Assembly (NCBI GenBank): GCA_051294375.1
Contig: CM119266.1
Location: 27,295,017-27,359,016, forward strand
From: Paraspadella gotoi
Lineage: Eukaryota; Chaetognatha
Length of the DNA stretch: 64,000 nt
Reading direction: 5' to 3'
The translations under genes were made by a program, and so were the position numbers. This document shows, in pieces, positions 14,640 through 27,455 of this stretch; the first letter of the stretch is position 1; each line of letters starts with the position of its first letter. The notes beneath the pieces are model-generated. The model was given only the letters and a program-made list of their open reading frames with translations, was not told the origin of the DNA and ran no database searches.

Positions 14640-14960
14640 CGGCCTAGGTTCACGCAGCCTTAAGCATGATACCATGAGTTTGCCGTGACCTCGTGGCCTC
14701 GTTGAGTAATAGCCGATTTCTCTGTGGAACGGCTAGGTCCCGGGGTTCATAGATTCCGCAGACACGGTACCCTATCTTGGGGCGGGAAAGGTGGATGATG
14801 GCCATATATAAGCCCCTTGACTTGAGGGGTGTGGAAAACCCTCAATCGCGCTGGTTTCCATTCAAGCCCAGGACCGTTCCCATCCGTTCCATGGTGCTAG
14901 AGGTGGTTAACAGAAGTTGCGGATGAGCAACTTTCCGTGTCTTATTAACTCGCTCTAACC
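14640..14960 (+). mobile_element. tRNA-derived SINE-like element, copy A
   Basis: An A-box-like tggcctcgttgagtaatagc is followed about 40 bases on by a B-box-like ggggttcatagattcc, the internal Pol III promoter layout of tRNA-derived SINEs. A second conserved part follows (ccccttgacttgagg, aaaaccctcaatc, caagcccaggacc). The copy at 22505-22770 has the closer B box gggttcatattcc. It cannot fold as a functional tRNA over its whole length. Confidence 0.5.
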
Positions 14961-14995
14961 ATAATCTCCGCTGCTCAACTAAAATAACCATCTCC

Positions 14996-15020
14996 NNNNN
15001 NNNNNNNNNNNNNNNNNNNN
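14996..15020. other. Assembly gap (25 N)
   Basis: Exactly 25 unknown bases, at the junction between tandem copies A and B. Confidence 0.98.
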
Positions 15021-15157
15021 TTCTTCTACTTCCTTCCTTCTTTCTTTTTCCTCTCGTGGTTTCTCCTCTCCATTGACCAGTTTCCGACTTTTAGGGGAAA
15101 TAATTAGATTTATGCAAATGTAGAAGGAAAAAAAACCAATCAAGACGACGGAGATCG

Positions 15158-15216
<59 letters not shown>

Positions 15217-18200
15217 TGCGCATTTGCTCTTTTTTTTTCCTCACGTCTGAGAGGAAAACAGGGAAATGGGAAAATGAAGAGTCTGAAGAAAAAAAGTTTG
15301 AAAAAAAAAGGAAGACAACTAGATAGTAGAGTGATGTGAAAATCAAAAAATTTTAGAAAATTAAAATTTAGCATATAAAACATGAAGGTTCGTCGTCGTC
15401 ATGGTCATCGTCTTCCTTTCTCTCCTGAGAGTGGAGTTGATCAAAACAGCTCCTGGGATTCTTTCTTCGGCGCACTGAAGGCGTGCGCGTGCTGCGCACC
15501 AGCCGCTGCCGCTGGACAGCCGCTGCCGCCGTCAGGCCGTAGCTGCCGCTTTCGCGCTGTCAGGGATGCGGCCGCTGGCACCGGTACCATGATCGTCGTG
15601 CACTGACGAGGGCGAAGGCCATTGTGTCGCGGAGTTTCAACGAGGGTCAAACAAATACAACACAAAGCCAACAACATACAACCACAACACACCGACAAAC
15701 TACTTGGTTCAAATTCGCTCCGGACTCTCGTGAAATCTTTTTTTTGGGGGGGGGAAGGAAGGGGTGTTTGGTAAAGCGTTTGGATAATTAAGTTTCTTTT
15801 TTTTTTCATCTAAATATTATTAAATATCTTCTTGTTCTCGAAACATACTTTTGTGTTGGGTAATGACTTAAAAGAAACGTACTTCGATGTAGTAATTCTT
15901 TCAAACTTTGATACATACAGATTCTAATTCTCATTTGACATTTATTTAAAAAATGGGCAAAAAAGCTAAACAACCGCCTGAGATGATTCTCGAAAACAGT
16001 TTGTTCTCTTTCAATTTGTTTAGTATGTTTAAGTTTGTTCCTCTTTCTCTTTTCTCGATTGTTTTCAAATTCTTCTAGCATACCCCCCCCAACATCCCTC
16101 CCCCTTGTCGTCTTCAACCTTCTCACTTTCTCGCTTCTTATCTTTCTCTCTCTTCTTTTCTTCATCTTCTTCTTCTTTCTTTTCCTCTGCGTGGTTTCTC
16201 TCTCCATTGACCAGTTTCCGACTTTTAGGGAAATAATTAGATTATGCAAAGTGTAGAAGGAAAACAAAACATCAAGACGCGGAGATCGATCCGAGAGAGA
16301 GAGAGAGAGAGAGAGAGAAGCAGAGAGGAGAGAGAGGCAAACTGCGGCATTTGCTTCTTTTTTTGCTGTACGTCCTAAAGACACGGGAATGAATTGCAAG
16401 AGGAATCAGGAAGGAGAATAAAGAGTCTGAAAAAAAAAGTTTGAAAAACCTAGGCCACACTAGTAGTCAGAATGATAGAAGCAATCAAAAATTTTAGAAA
16501 TTAAATTTGATTAAAACATGAACCACTTAAAAACAATTAAAAATTTTTGGTAAATTTCTAGTTTTTTATTTTATACATTAGTGGGCACCGTGAGCATATA
16601 GATTATATAATAATAAAGCTATATAATAGGACTGAAATTGTCAAAATACAAAATTTTATAAAATTACAGATCGGATTTTCTGGAGTTCTTGCAACACAAC
16701 CTTACTTAATAAGAGAAAGTACAATTCTTTTTTTAAAAATTCGTTTCATTAAGCTAGTCAAAGAATGTGAAAAAACTATATTTAGACGGCGCCATTATGA
16801 ATATTCTCACAGGCTAAAAAGTTATTAGTTTTTTAAGTAATTTTAACCCTAAGACCTATAATGACCTAAGATTTTTGGAAAAAGAAGTTTATCTTTCTTT
16901 ATTAACTTATAAAACAAGGAATCTGAATATCTGTTACTCTCAATTGAAAAAAAAAAAAACATTTTTGAAATTTTGACATATATATAAGGGTAGTACTATA
17001 TACAAATAACGCTGCTGGCGCTACCCTAAATTTATTAAAAAAAACGATAATAAACTAAGTAAAGATTAGTATTCACTAATATGATATTTTCAAGATATTA
17101 ACTGCTTAAATTTTTGATGTCCAACTTTCACTTCACCCTACTAGATAGAAGTTACAGGTCTCTACTCTCTCTATCTGTCTGTCTGTCCGTATTGTCTGTG
17201 TGGTGAGCCCATTGCTCCTCTTGTTTTTTTTCTCCGCCCCCAGACACCCTAGGAAAGTTTCTCTTCACTTCCTCCTTTTTTCTCTCTGTTTCTTTTTGAT
17301 CTATTTTTTCTTCTTTTATTTTCATTCCGCTCCCACAAGGTATTTCTTTCAACCCCACTTTCTTTTTAAAACTTACCCCATTTTTTTTCAATCCGCTCTG
17401 ACCCCTTATTCCTCTCCCCCCTCGAGCTTTGTTTTTTGGGTTCAAACGCCGAACGAACGGGCGGAAATTGATGGAGAGAGAATTGGAAGGAAACGAGAAA
17501 AGAAACTAATTGGGTTTCGCGCTTCGGTGAGCACTTACCCGTCCCTCCCTTATCTCTTAACCGTCTTTCCAACGATCAACTCAAATCGGAACTGAAGACG
17601 AAATACTATTATTTATATTTTATAATCGACTCTCATTACTTTGCTTTTATTAACTTTATANNNNNNNNNNNNNNNNNNNNNNNNNTTATATCAACATCCG
17701 GGTTTACGGTGATCACCAGCGAGGTGGAACATCATAACTACCACTGGCGTCGCTGCTCCGTTACTGTTACGCTTCGCAAACGCATTGGAAAGTCGTCAGG
17801 GCTGTGGAAAGAACGCAGGGTTGAGATGGTGAGCCACCGAGATCGGCTGAAGGATGTTGGAGGTGAGGCCTTGTGAATATATCGCCACAATGTTGTTATC
17901 TTTTACAAGATCGCTCACCTTGTCCGATGTTTTACTCTAGGTGTTCTTACACAACTTTCAACTCATTATTTTTTTTATATTATCATTATTAATTATCCTT
18001 AAGTATCATCTGTTCTTCGATTTTCCATGTTGAGCGGCGATTTTAAAAAGGAATTAAAATAAGGCGTAATTAAGTAATTTAGTCTTGCGACTGTGATTCG
18101 ACGGTGAGGCGAGTTTCGACGATCACGTCACGCTACGCGCATTCGTAGTGGTCCGTGCTGTTTAGTGAACGGGCGGAAGGATGCCAAAAGGAATTATTCT

Positions 18201-18820
18201 TTTAATGCAGTGACCTGACCCGCTTTGACCTGCAGCTGCCCAGTATCTAACCTTTTTTTTGGTTAGACATTTATTTACCTTTTCTTCCTCTTGTTTCCAA
18301 CTTACCTCTCTCCGCCGTCTCCTCCCGCTCTCCTCTTCCAATTCCTATTTTGTTTCCGATCTTCTTTCTTCGAGTTATTCGTCCGAATAAACAGAAAAGA
18401 GCTCAGTCACGGCAAACTCCGCCATAATAAAGATTTAAAGATTTTCGATTTTCGCGGGGTTTTTTTCCTCCCGTCCTCCTATTCCTGATACCCCATTCCT
18501 TCCAGCCCTCACCCGCTAAAAAAAAGGGTCAAAGGTCAAATTGAGAAGATGAAAAAAATCGGTGGACGAACGGGAAAAAAAAGAGACGGTGGGGTGATAG
18601 AGTGGTGAGCGAGAAGGGGGAGGGGGCAGGGCGGTTGTACGTAGGGGCGGAAGTGGATCTGCGCTAGTGAGGTAGGCAAGTAAGAGACTAAGGCCGGTGG
18701 GAAGAGAAGGGGCGTGGCGCCACCGGTGAAGACGAGCGCGCTCGAAGAAAACAAAGAAAAGGCTAAAAAATGGCCGAAAGATGTAAACATTCTGGACAGC
18801 TGAAACTGGAAAAGGAAGGC

Positions 18821-18917
<97 letters not shown>

Positions 18918-19810
18918 GGCGCGAAAACCGTTAAATTTAATGAGCGCGAACTCGTTGCGCGGCGACGCACGGCGCAAAACTCCCGCTACCCCGATACACA
19001 TTTCCGGCGGAGAATTTTCAAAGCCGCCCTTTCGAAATTTTTTCGATCATCAGACGAAATTTAATTTAATTTAATGGAGTGGAGGAAAACGAGGGCGGAA
19101 AATGAAATGAAATCAAGGATGAAAATTGAACCCAAGAAAACTGTTGAGGAACGAATCCTGTATTAAGAAATCTACGTAGCTAGATTTTTTATATGAAATT
19201 GGAACAACCAATATAATATAATATACAATATAATATATATATATTGTTATGAAGTATTTTTGACGCTTATAATAATTTGCATATTGCAGTTTCACAAAAT
19301 ATGAAAATTTAAGAAAAGCCATAACTATAGAAAAAATATTTTTATCTTTGAAGGGGCATTAAAAACAATTTTTTTAACTAAAACATTTTTGCAAGTGGAA
19401 TAAAAAAGTTATAAGCGAATTTTATGAGTTAAGTTTTTAACGGTTTCAATATATTTATAGAATTGAATTAAAAAACCTAATACCTTACAAATGACATGAG
19501 AAGTCTTAAAATTTAAATGGTTCTCCTAATAGTGTGAGAACCGTTGAATCTCAATAATATGTTATCGATGAATTGTTTGCTAGTCAAGGAAATCTCATTA
19601 TTTGTCATAAGATTTCTCTCCAGATGGAGGCTAAAAAATCCAATATCGCATTAGCTATATCTTCCCCACCTCAAATATTACCTCCAGACTTTTTCTCGTG
19701 AAAAACGGGCAAGATCTCACAATCAACGTCCCTCAGAACAAACTTCTTCCATCTCCCGGCGTCCGGCTTCTATTTCAAGCATTTTCCACCTCTCCCCGCC
19801 TTCGCTCAAA
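15021..19810. repeat. Tandem block, copy B
   Basis: 15021-15382 is a truncated extra copy of 8795-9160. At about 15385 the sequence jumps to the equivalent of 7990 and then follows copy A to about 13560, with a 25-base gap inside and without the 1.05 kb insert. Differences from copy A are dominated by single-base indels. GA tracts lie at 15161-15213, 16294-16336 and 18823-18914. Confidence 0.85.
17661..17685. other. Assembly gap (25 N)
   Basis: Exactly 25 unknown bases inside copy B. The corresponding point of copy A (near 10235) has no gap, so the true missing length can be estimated from copy A as a few bases. Confidence 0.98.
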
Positions 19811-20467
19811 GAGAGAGGATCAGCTGCCCGTATCCTAACGCTTTTTTGGTTAGACATTTATTTACCTTTCTTCCCTCTTGTTTCCAACTTACCTCTCTCG
19901 CGCGTCTCCTCCCGCTCTCCTCTTCCAATTCCTATTTTGTTTCCGATTCTTCCTTTCTTCGAGTTATTCGTCCGAATAAAACAGAAAAGGAGCTCAGTCA
20001 CGGAAAACTCCGCCATAATAAAGATTTAAAGATTTCGATTTTCGCGGGGTTTTTTTTCCTCCCGTCCTTCGCTATTCCTGAACCCCATTCCTTCCAGCCC
20101 TCACCGCTAAAAAAAAGGGTCAAAAGGTCAAATTGATGAGATGAAAAAAATCGGTGGACGAACGGGAAAAAAAAGACGGTGGGTGATAGAGTGGTGAGCG
20201 AGAAGGGGGAGGGGCAGGGCGGTTGGTACGTAGGGGCGGAAGTGGATCTGCGCTAGTGAGGTAGGCAAGTAAGGAGACTAAGGCCGGTGGGAAGAGAGGG
20301 GCGTGGCGCCACCGCGGTGAAGAACGAGCGCGCTCGAAGGAAAACAAAGAAAAGGCTAAAAAATGGCCGAAAGATGTAAACATTCTGGACAGCTGAAACT
20401 GGAAAAGGAAGGCAGGAGAGAGAGAGGAGAGAGAGAGAGAGAGATGAAGGAGAGAGAGAGAGAGGAG

Positions 20468-20518
<51 letters not shown>

Positions 20519-21773
20519 AATGGCGCGAAAACCGTTAAATTTAATGAGCGCGAACTCGCGTTGCGCGGCGACGCAGCGGCAAAACTCCCGCTACCCCGAT
20601 ACACATTTCCGGCGGAGATTTTCAAAGCCGCCCTTCGAAATTTTTCGATCATCAGACGAAATTTATTTAATTTAATGGAGTGGAGGAAAACGAGGGCGGA
20701 AAATGAAATGAAATCAAGGATGAAAATTGAACCCAAGAAAACTGTTGAGGTACGAATCCTGTATTAAGGAAATCTACATATCTACGGGGGCTTAAACAGT
20801 ATATTATAAGCTAGATTTTTTAATATGAAAATTGGTAACAACCAATATAATATAAATTATAATATATATACATTATATATATATTATTATGAAGTATTTT
20901 GGACGCTTTAATAATATTGCATATTGCAGTTTCAACAAATATGAAAATTTAGAAAAGCACAAAACTATAGAAAATAATTTTAATCTTTGAAGGGGCATTA
21001 AAAACAATTTTTTTTAAAGCTAAAAAGTATCATTTTTGCAAGTGGAATAAAAAATTATAAGCGAATTTTTTATGAGTTAAGTTTTTAACGGTAATTAGTT
21101 TTCAATATATTTATACAGAATTGAAATTAAAAACCTAATAACCGTTACGAATGGACATTAGGAAGTCTTTAAAATTTAATGGTTTCTCCTAACAGTGGTG
21201 AGGAACCGTTGATGCTCAATAATATGTTAATCGCATGAATTGTGTTGCCATAGTCAAAGAAATCTCATTATTGTGTCTATGAGAGTTTCTCTGCCAGATG
21301 GACGGCTAAAAAATCTAATATCGGCAATTTAGGCTATATCTTCGCCGCACCTCATATTATTACCTCCAGACTTTTTCTGAAGGTGAAAAACTGGGCGAGA
21401 TGCTCAGCCAATCAACCGTTCCGCTCAGAACGAAAACTTCTTCCATCTCTCCCGGCGTCCGGCTTCTATTTCAAGGATTTTCCCACCTCTCCCCGTCCTT
21501 CGCGCTTTCCCAACCCCCACCCTCAATCTGCTACCGCCGCTCGTCCGCCTTCGCCCCCGCCGCGGAAACCCGTTTTGCGGCCGGATCTCCCCGACATTAG
21601 ACTCTTAAATTTTCTGGTTCCAAATCATTCGTTTTTGTGCGTGGTCTTTGACGTTAATGGGAAAGCGGGCGTCGTTTCGGGCTGCGGCGGGCGTCGCCCG
21701 ACGCTCGTGCCCGTCGCCGCAACCGCCTATCGCGCTTTTCTCCATGGTCGCCCGGGCCACGCGCGCCTTGACG

Positions 21774-21798
21774 NNNNNNNNNNNNNNNNNNNNNNNNN
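21774..21798. other. Assembly gap (25 N)
   Basis: Exactly 25 unknown bases inside copy C, within a GC-rich segment corresponding to about 13765-13820. Confidence 0.98.
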
Positions 21799-22429
21799 CG
21801 TCGCCGCCACCGCCACTGACGCCGCCGCTACTTTCTTCTCCGTTGGTTTTGACATCAATGTCGTACCCGTTGATTCGTGCGCGCTTTCCCGCCTAACTTC
21901 TCCAAACATCACAGCCTCAGTTAGAAATCTCCAACATGCAACATTTTAAGAAAATACATAAAAGGACCATTCATCACGTATGTTCCAAATATTTTTCTGT
22001 TACTGTTACCGAAAAACCACGATACCACAACTATCTCCAGAATGTAACTCCGGACCCCACTGTCTGCAGCACCGCCGCTTCCGCAAAGCTTTCCAACGAC
22101 GCAGCTTTCTTCAAAACGCTGCCGCATGTCCTTCCCTCAGATTTCCGCTTTTATTTTTTCGTCGACTGAACAAAAAGAGACAGAGACGGAGACAGAGACA
22201 GAGACAGAGACGCCGTCGACAGAGAGACGAACGGGGAAAAAAATGGGGTCGTAAACGGCCGAGTCGGAGGCCGCGTTAATCGGTCTACGTTTACAATCCG
22301 CCGCGGCGTTTACTGCTCTTTCTCGACGGCGTCGATGGTCGTTGGCCCTTTTTTCGCCATCTTGTCAAACTGTGTGGCCGCTGATAAGGCTGATAAGGGG
22401 AGGGGTTTTTACGAGAGAAAGAATGAAAA

Positions 22430-22460
<31 letters not shown>

Positions 22461-22504
22461 AAATGTTGTAAAGAAACAAACGAACGAAACTAATATATAC
22501 TAAT

Positions 22505-22770
22505 ATAACTGTAGTCGGCCTAGGTTCACCCCGCCTATAAGCATGACACCATGAGTCGTGACCCTGTGGCTCGTTGAGTAAAGCCATCTGCTCGTGACCG
22601 CTAGGTCCCGGGTTCATATTCCAACCCGGTACCTATCTTGCGGGAAGCGTGATGATGGCCATAATAAGCCCCTTGACTTGAGGGTGTGGAAAACCCTCAA
22701 TCCTGGTTTCAAGCCCAGGACCCGTTCCATGGCTGCTAGAGGTGGTTAAAGAAGTTGCGGATAGCACTTT
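22505..22770 (+). mobile_element. tRNA-derived SINE-like element, copy C
   Basis: Homologue of the element at 14640. The A-box-like tggctcgttgagtaaagcc and B-box gggttcatattcc are closer to tRNA consensus here than in copy A, so this copy may hold the more accurate sequence. Confidence 0.5.
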
Positions 22771-22830
22771 CGTTCTTTTAACTCGCTCTAACCACAATCT
22801 CCTCTCACAAAATAACCATCTCCCTAAACA

Positions 22831-23319
22831 TAACCAGCTCACTACTCCCTCATTCACGCTCACCGAAATCTTCCTCACCCTCACCACCGTCTACCCCAAC
22901 ACTAAACAGGAAAAAAAAAGAATTCCGGCATTTCTCGTTTCTTTTTATTTTTCCGCTTTGAGGCGGCATGATTGATGACGTTCGTGATTGGACTCACGAT
23001 TTGAGACGATTTCACTTTCGGTTCTCGTCGTTGTTGTTGTCGTCGTCGCTAGGCGAATACCACGCTGTCTCGGCTTAACTTCTCCAAATGCCCATCTTTT
23101 TAGTCGGATCTGCTTATAAATCAGCAGATCCCGACTCTATAAAAAAAGCTCTAAAAAACGAGGACTGGGGGCCTACGTAAAAACGGACGCTTGGAACCCC
23201 GTCTTCCATGAACTGAACTGACAGAAGGCAGGGGGGGGCTACCCAATTTTTTGGGGTCTTTGGTCAAAATTCACTGATGGTGTTTTTATTAATGACTACT
23301 GCCTATTCCTACCAAGGTC

Positions 23320-23364
<45 letters not shown>

Positions 23365-24136
23365 CCCCTTCTCTCTTTACTCTTTTAAACAAATCATTTT
23401 TCTCGTTTTTTCACTTTTTGCTACTGTCGAAATATTTGGAAAAAAAAAATTCGTTTGTTAAATGCACTTTTCTCCATGATGAAAATATACCTTTATATTG
23501 AATTTTTTTAATATTTGACGAGAACTTTAAAGATTTATATTTAGTGAGCCCGTTTTGAGTTTAACTCGAACAGAATACAGTGAAAAATTGGATTACACTG
23601 TTTTTTTTTAACCATGCAGTCGAAAATTTTCACAATCCTGTACAGTTTCTAGTATAATTTTAAGTGCTTAAAACGATTAACAAGGTGTCGTCAATCAGAT
23701 TTTGCATTAGACCTACGCACCATTTACCGGAAGTTGGCGTGGACTACAATATGGAATTTTTCTTTTTACTACAAATGAAAAGTTTGGCAGTTGTTTTTTA
23801 CTTATCCTGCAATTAGTATAATTATTTAATAAGTAGTACTTAGACAAAAAATGTTCAAAAAAGGGTTTTCATCAATAGTGAGCATGTCTCAAACCGGAAA
23901 TAGTGTTCGATAATCAATTAAATATGTATTATTAAAAGTTTTTGATCTATTCTGACTGCTAATGGTTTTTTACTGTTATATGACAGCTTTATCACAAAGG
24001 ATTATCATCCAAATCATAAAAAAATCCTATCATATTTATCAATTATTACATCTTAAAAAGATTCGTTTTTTAATAGCCAAAGGAGTTTTAACTTTAAATG
24101 TATAGCGAATTTTCCTTTCTTTTCGTTGTGTTTGGA
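22831..24136. other. Gene-less spacer
   Basis: Contains the first copy of a palindrome (tagtcggatctgc...gcagatcccgactcta, 23100-23137), a CT microsatellite at 23322-23362 and AT-rich sequence. No gene is seen. Confidence 0.6.
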
Positions 24137-24223
24137 TTAGTAGAAATAAGTTTGAATTTATTTGCAACAACGATGTACTAATAAAATCGTTGTTGCAAAT
24201 AAATTCAAACTTATTTCTACTAA
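24137..24223. repeat. Perfect hairpin, 38-bp arms
   Basis: The left arm 24137-24174 and right arm 24186-24223 are exact reverse complements with an 11-base loop (gtactaataaa). The length resembles a small foldback element or a hairpin RNA precursor. No transcription signal is recognised. Confidence 0.85.
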
Positions 24224-24935
24224 CTTTAAATGTAAATATTCAAAATTTCATTTCAATTTCATTCGATTAATGAGATTTTGCTAATTTTAACAATTCCTGA
24301 TTTTAATTTTTAATACCTTTTACTAGTTTTTTTTTTTCTTCAGTAATTTTTTTACTGGCATGCCATTTTTTTGCTCAAAAACTATAGCCGGAAGTTAGAC
24401 CCTTTTTTCATAAAGTTTTATGAATACCCTATTTTTAAGTTTTTCTAGGTGAAGAAGAAGAGAAACAATATCCATGCATCAAAGAGTTAATCAGATTTAT
24501 AATTTTCTTTTCTTTTCCTTAAAAAAAAAACCTTTAATCCAGCAATAAAAAAATTATCATTTATACCATTATGTGAAATCCTTTCTTTCGTCGCGTTTTT
24601 GAATTAGAAAGAGTTTGAAGTAGTTCAAGCAACGATTTTTCTTTAAACAGTGAAAATGTTTTTTTTTCAATATCTATCTCTCTCTCTCTGGCCTAAACCT
24701 AACCTGTCTTCACCTCGACCTCTATCCTTTTCTCAAATCTTTTAAATATCTATTAAATATTTTATTGTTTTGACAAGGAATAACAAATATTTAGTATTAA
24801 CCAATTCATAGTAGAATTTACAAGTTAATTTTTATTACTTTCATGCTAATATTTTGATTCTTATGAACAAGTCATTTTTCAAGGCAGTTCTTTTGTATTT
24901 TGCTTCTCTTTTTTCTCTCTCTCTCTCTACCTGAC
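24224..24935. other. AT-rich spacer
   Basis: Nothing recognised apart from poly-T runs and short CT runs. Confidence 0.6.
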
Positions 24936-26390
24936 TTTTTAGTCGGTTCTGCTTATCAGCAGATCCCGACTCTATTAACTTCACTTTGTCGGTCCGTCGG
25001 TACGCCCCCTCAATATTGTCGGGCACACACTTATATCATGTCAGAACATCGAATTTATGATAAATTAATGCAAAAAAATGATGTCCGTCTTCCGTCTGTC
25101 TGTCCGTCCGTCGCGTCCGTCCGTTCGTCCGTCCGTCCGTCCGTCCCGTCCCACCTTAGAAAAAAACTCTCAATTACTCGATGATTGGATGATCGGATTG
25201 GTATGAAATTTTGTGTGTGGGTAGGAAACTGTGTGATTGAGATGGATATGAAGTTTGAAGGAATCGTGCGAGGGAAATGGGTTTAAATGGAAAAAACAAA
25301 AAATATATTTCACTATTTGAAACGCCAATGTTGCTCATGAGTGGATAGGGCAATTGACTTGAAATTTTGTAAATGATGTAGGAAAGTGTGGTGATTTGAG
25401 CTGGATTATAAAGTTTCGATGGAATCGTGCCAGTGGAAATGAGTTAAGATGGAAAAAAGCAAAAAGTCATATTTTTTACCTTGAAGTATTTTTACTTAAA
25501 TTTACTCGATAATTATTATATGTTTATTAAAATTGGAGATAGATAAAATCGAAATTGAATTTTTGGTGTGTGAGTAGAAAAAGTGGGTGTGATTGAACCG
25601 GAAACGCAAGTTTCGATGGAATCTTTTGAAGTGGAAATGAGTTTTAAATGGAAAAAAACGAAAAACCTGTTTCACTAATTGATTATGATTCTTTTTCCCT
25701 TTTAATACTAAATGTATAATGGCAAGAATGGTATTAAATAAATCAATAATTAATCAGTTTATTAATCGAATTAGTTTATTTAATTAATCAATAATTAAAT
25801 AATCAGATCACAATCCCGTCCATCCGTCCCACCTTAGCAAAATGCTCCAATAAACTCGTGATTGCTGGTTGGATTAGAATGAAATTTTGTGTGGGGATAG
25901 TGAAAGTGTGTGATAAAGCTTGGGCATAGTATCGGTTTTCCGACGGAATCGTGTGAGTCGAAATGAGTTTAAGTGGCAAAAAACATTAAATCGCCATTTA
26001 CTAAAATATTTTTACTTATTTTAACGCAATAAGTATCTTCTAAATTAATTTTCATAATTGGAATGGATTGATTTTGAGTTTAAAATTTTTTTGTGTGGGG
26101 TTAAGAAAAATGTGTAAGCGATGCTTGATAATAAAGTATCGGTGGAAACGTACGAGTGGACAATGTAGTTTAAATGAAAAAATATGAGTCACATTTACTT
26201 GAATCATTTTTACTTATTTTTAACACCAATAATACGATTTGAGATGAAATTTTTGTGAGCGGGTAGGAAAGTGTGGTGAAGAAAGCTAGATTAAAGTTTG
26301 GACGGAATTGTGAAAAGTGGAATGAGTTTTAAATGGAAAAAAAACATAAGTCACATTTACTTGAATCTTTATTATTTATGATTACTAATA
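24936..26390 (+). repeat. Palindrome-capped tandem repeat element
   Basis: It opens with a palindrome (agtcggttctgcttatcagc...gactcta, 24938-24977), then a conserved leader (tcactttgtcggtc, tatcatgtcagaacatcgaa), a (gtcc)n tract at 25083-25150, and about six degenerate units of 150-280 bp. Each unit contains gaaattttgtgtg, taggaaagtgtg, gtttcgatggaatcgtg and ggaaatgagtttaaatgg. A shorter copy lies in opposite orientation at about 48060-48556. No protein is encoded. The superfamily is not identified. Confidence 0.7.
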
Positions 26391-27241
26391 AATGTTTTAA
26401 TTAATTAATTAATTAATTAATTAATTAATGTGAAAAAGTTAAATGGCAGTTTTAAAAAAATTATGCAAGTTGAAAAAATGATGCAAGCAGAATGATGCAA
26501 GTTAAAAAAATGCCTAAAAGCATAAGGATCGTTGCAATTGCTAGAAGAGAGAGAGAGAGAAAGAGAGAGAAGAGAGAAAAGAGAGAGAGAGGAGTAAGAG
26601 AGAGCAAAAATGAGCTAAGGATCGGTTGCCAATCGCAAAGAGAGAGAAGAGAGAGAAGAGAGAGAGAGTCGCGAGATTAAAAATTAGGCGAATAAAAAAA
26701 GTTGTTATTTTAACTCATTGAATAAAAATACTTTACAAAATACATAAAATTGATAAAAATTAATTATTGCCGATAAAGCATTGGTTTTATCAACATGCAA
26801 TATATATCTTAGTAAAGCGGGGCCAAAATTGAACACTATTTATAATAACTTCTAGTTCCTGCTCAAAAAAATTCTCTTTTTCGCTTCTAATACTACTAAA
26901 TCGATTTTCAATGTAACTTTTTGATTAGTTCATTGGTTATTATTTATTAATATTATAACAAATGACAAAAAAAATTTAAAAATGTGATTTTTATAAGAAC
27001 GGGTTCTTGTAGAGCTTAAAAGTTAAAAAATGAAAGTTAGTTACTATAATTTTTTCAAATTTTTGAACCAATAAATTGGTTAAAAATAAAAAAAAAAACC
27101 TTAAAATCATCATCATCATATTATTGGCCTGAATTTTAATTTATTTTTTAATTTTTCATTAAGCAAAACAAAAAAAATTTAAAAAAAAGTTTGCATTAAA
27201 TAACCTTTATATAAATTTTAAAAGCTCCTAATCATGAATTA
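26391..27241. other. AT-rich spacer with (TTAA)n and GA tracts
   Basis: A taat/ttaa run at 26399-26428 and interrupted GA tracts at 26544-26668, then AT-rich DNA. No gene is seen. Confidence 0.6.
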
Positions 27242-27341
27242 NNNNNNNNNNNNNNNNNNNNNNNNNNNNNNNNNNNNNNNNNNNNNNNNNNNNNNNNNNN
27301 NNNNNNNNNNNNNNNNNNNNNNNNNNNNNNNNNNNNNNNNN
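27242..27341. other. Assembly gap (100 N)
   Basis: Exactly 100 unknown bases, a different placeholder length from the four 25-base gaps, so probably from another scaffolding step. Confidence 0.98.
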
Positions 27342-27394
27342 GTTGTTCATAATTGACTTTTAGAATTTTCGCATGTAACTTTCACTATGCCTTA
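27342..27394. mobile_element. Right end of a hAT-type MITE
   Basis: The stretch gttgttcataattgactttt to ctttcactatgcctta is the right end of the family seen complete at 41959-42546. The rest of the element is hidden in, or lost to, the adjacent gap. Confidence 0.55.
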
Positions 27395-27455
27395 ATGCTC
27401 ATTATGGATTTTTCACGCCAGTTTTTGCGTCAAACCACTTCCGGATTTAAAAATT

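Larger units (their letters stand above)
7975..14995. repeat. Tandem block, copy A (~7.0 kb)
   Basis: This block recurs downstream as copy B (15021-19810) and copy C (19815-22830) in the same order and orientation. It holds trinucleotide runs (gtc, gcc and caa at 7980-8330), a hAT-type MITE (9100-9725), CpG-rich segments (10250-10430, 11020-11340, 13400-13870), GA microsatellites (8941-8977, 11419-11503), a copy-specific insert (12060-13115) and a SINE-like tail (14640-14960). Reading frames are not conserved between copies, so I call no gene here. Confidence 0.85.
19815..22830. repeat. Tandem block, copy C
   Basis: Begins abruptly at the equivalent of 10804 (cagctgccc...taacgctttttt...ggttagac) and follows copy A to its SINE-like end near 14960, again without the copy A insert. 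It contains a GA tract at 20418-20515 and a 25-base gap at 21774-21798. In this copy one frame stays open across 20363-20767 through the GA tract, but copies A and B break it. Confidence 0.85.

Noticed and set aside
18516-19001. 161- and 144-codon minus-strand ORFs
   Set aside because: Mostly a (GA)n tract; the equivalent frames in copies A and C are broken by indels.
20363-20767. 134-codon + strand ORF in copy C running through a GA tract and ending near MEWRKTRAENEM
   Set aside because: Copies A and B break the frame at several points. In copy A an ATG-to-donor segment at 11690-11801 is open, but its frame after NEM differs from B and C. Base errors make any coding call unsafe.
21383-21949. 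188-codon GC-rich ORF in copy C
   Set aside because: Contains the N gap, and the matching region of copy A (13418-13908) splits it into different frames.
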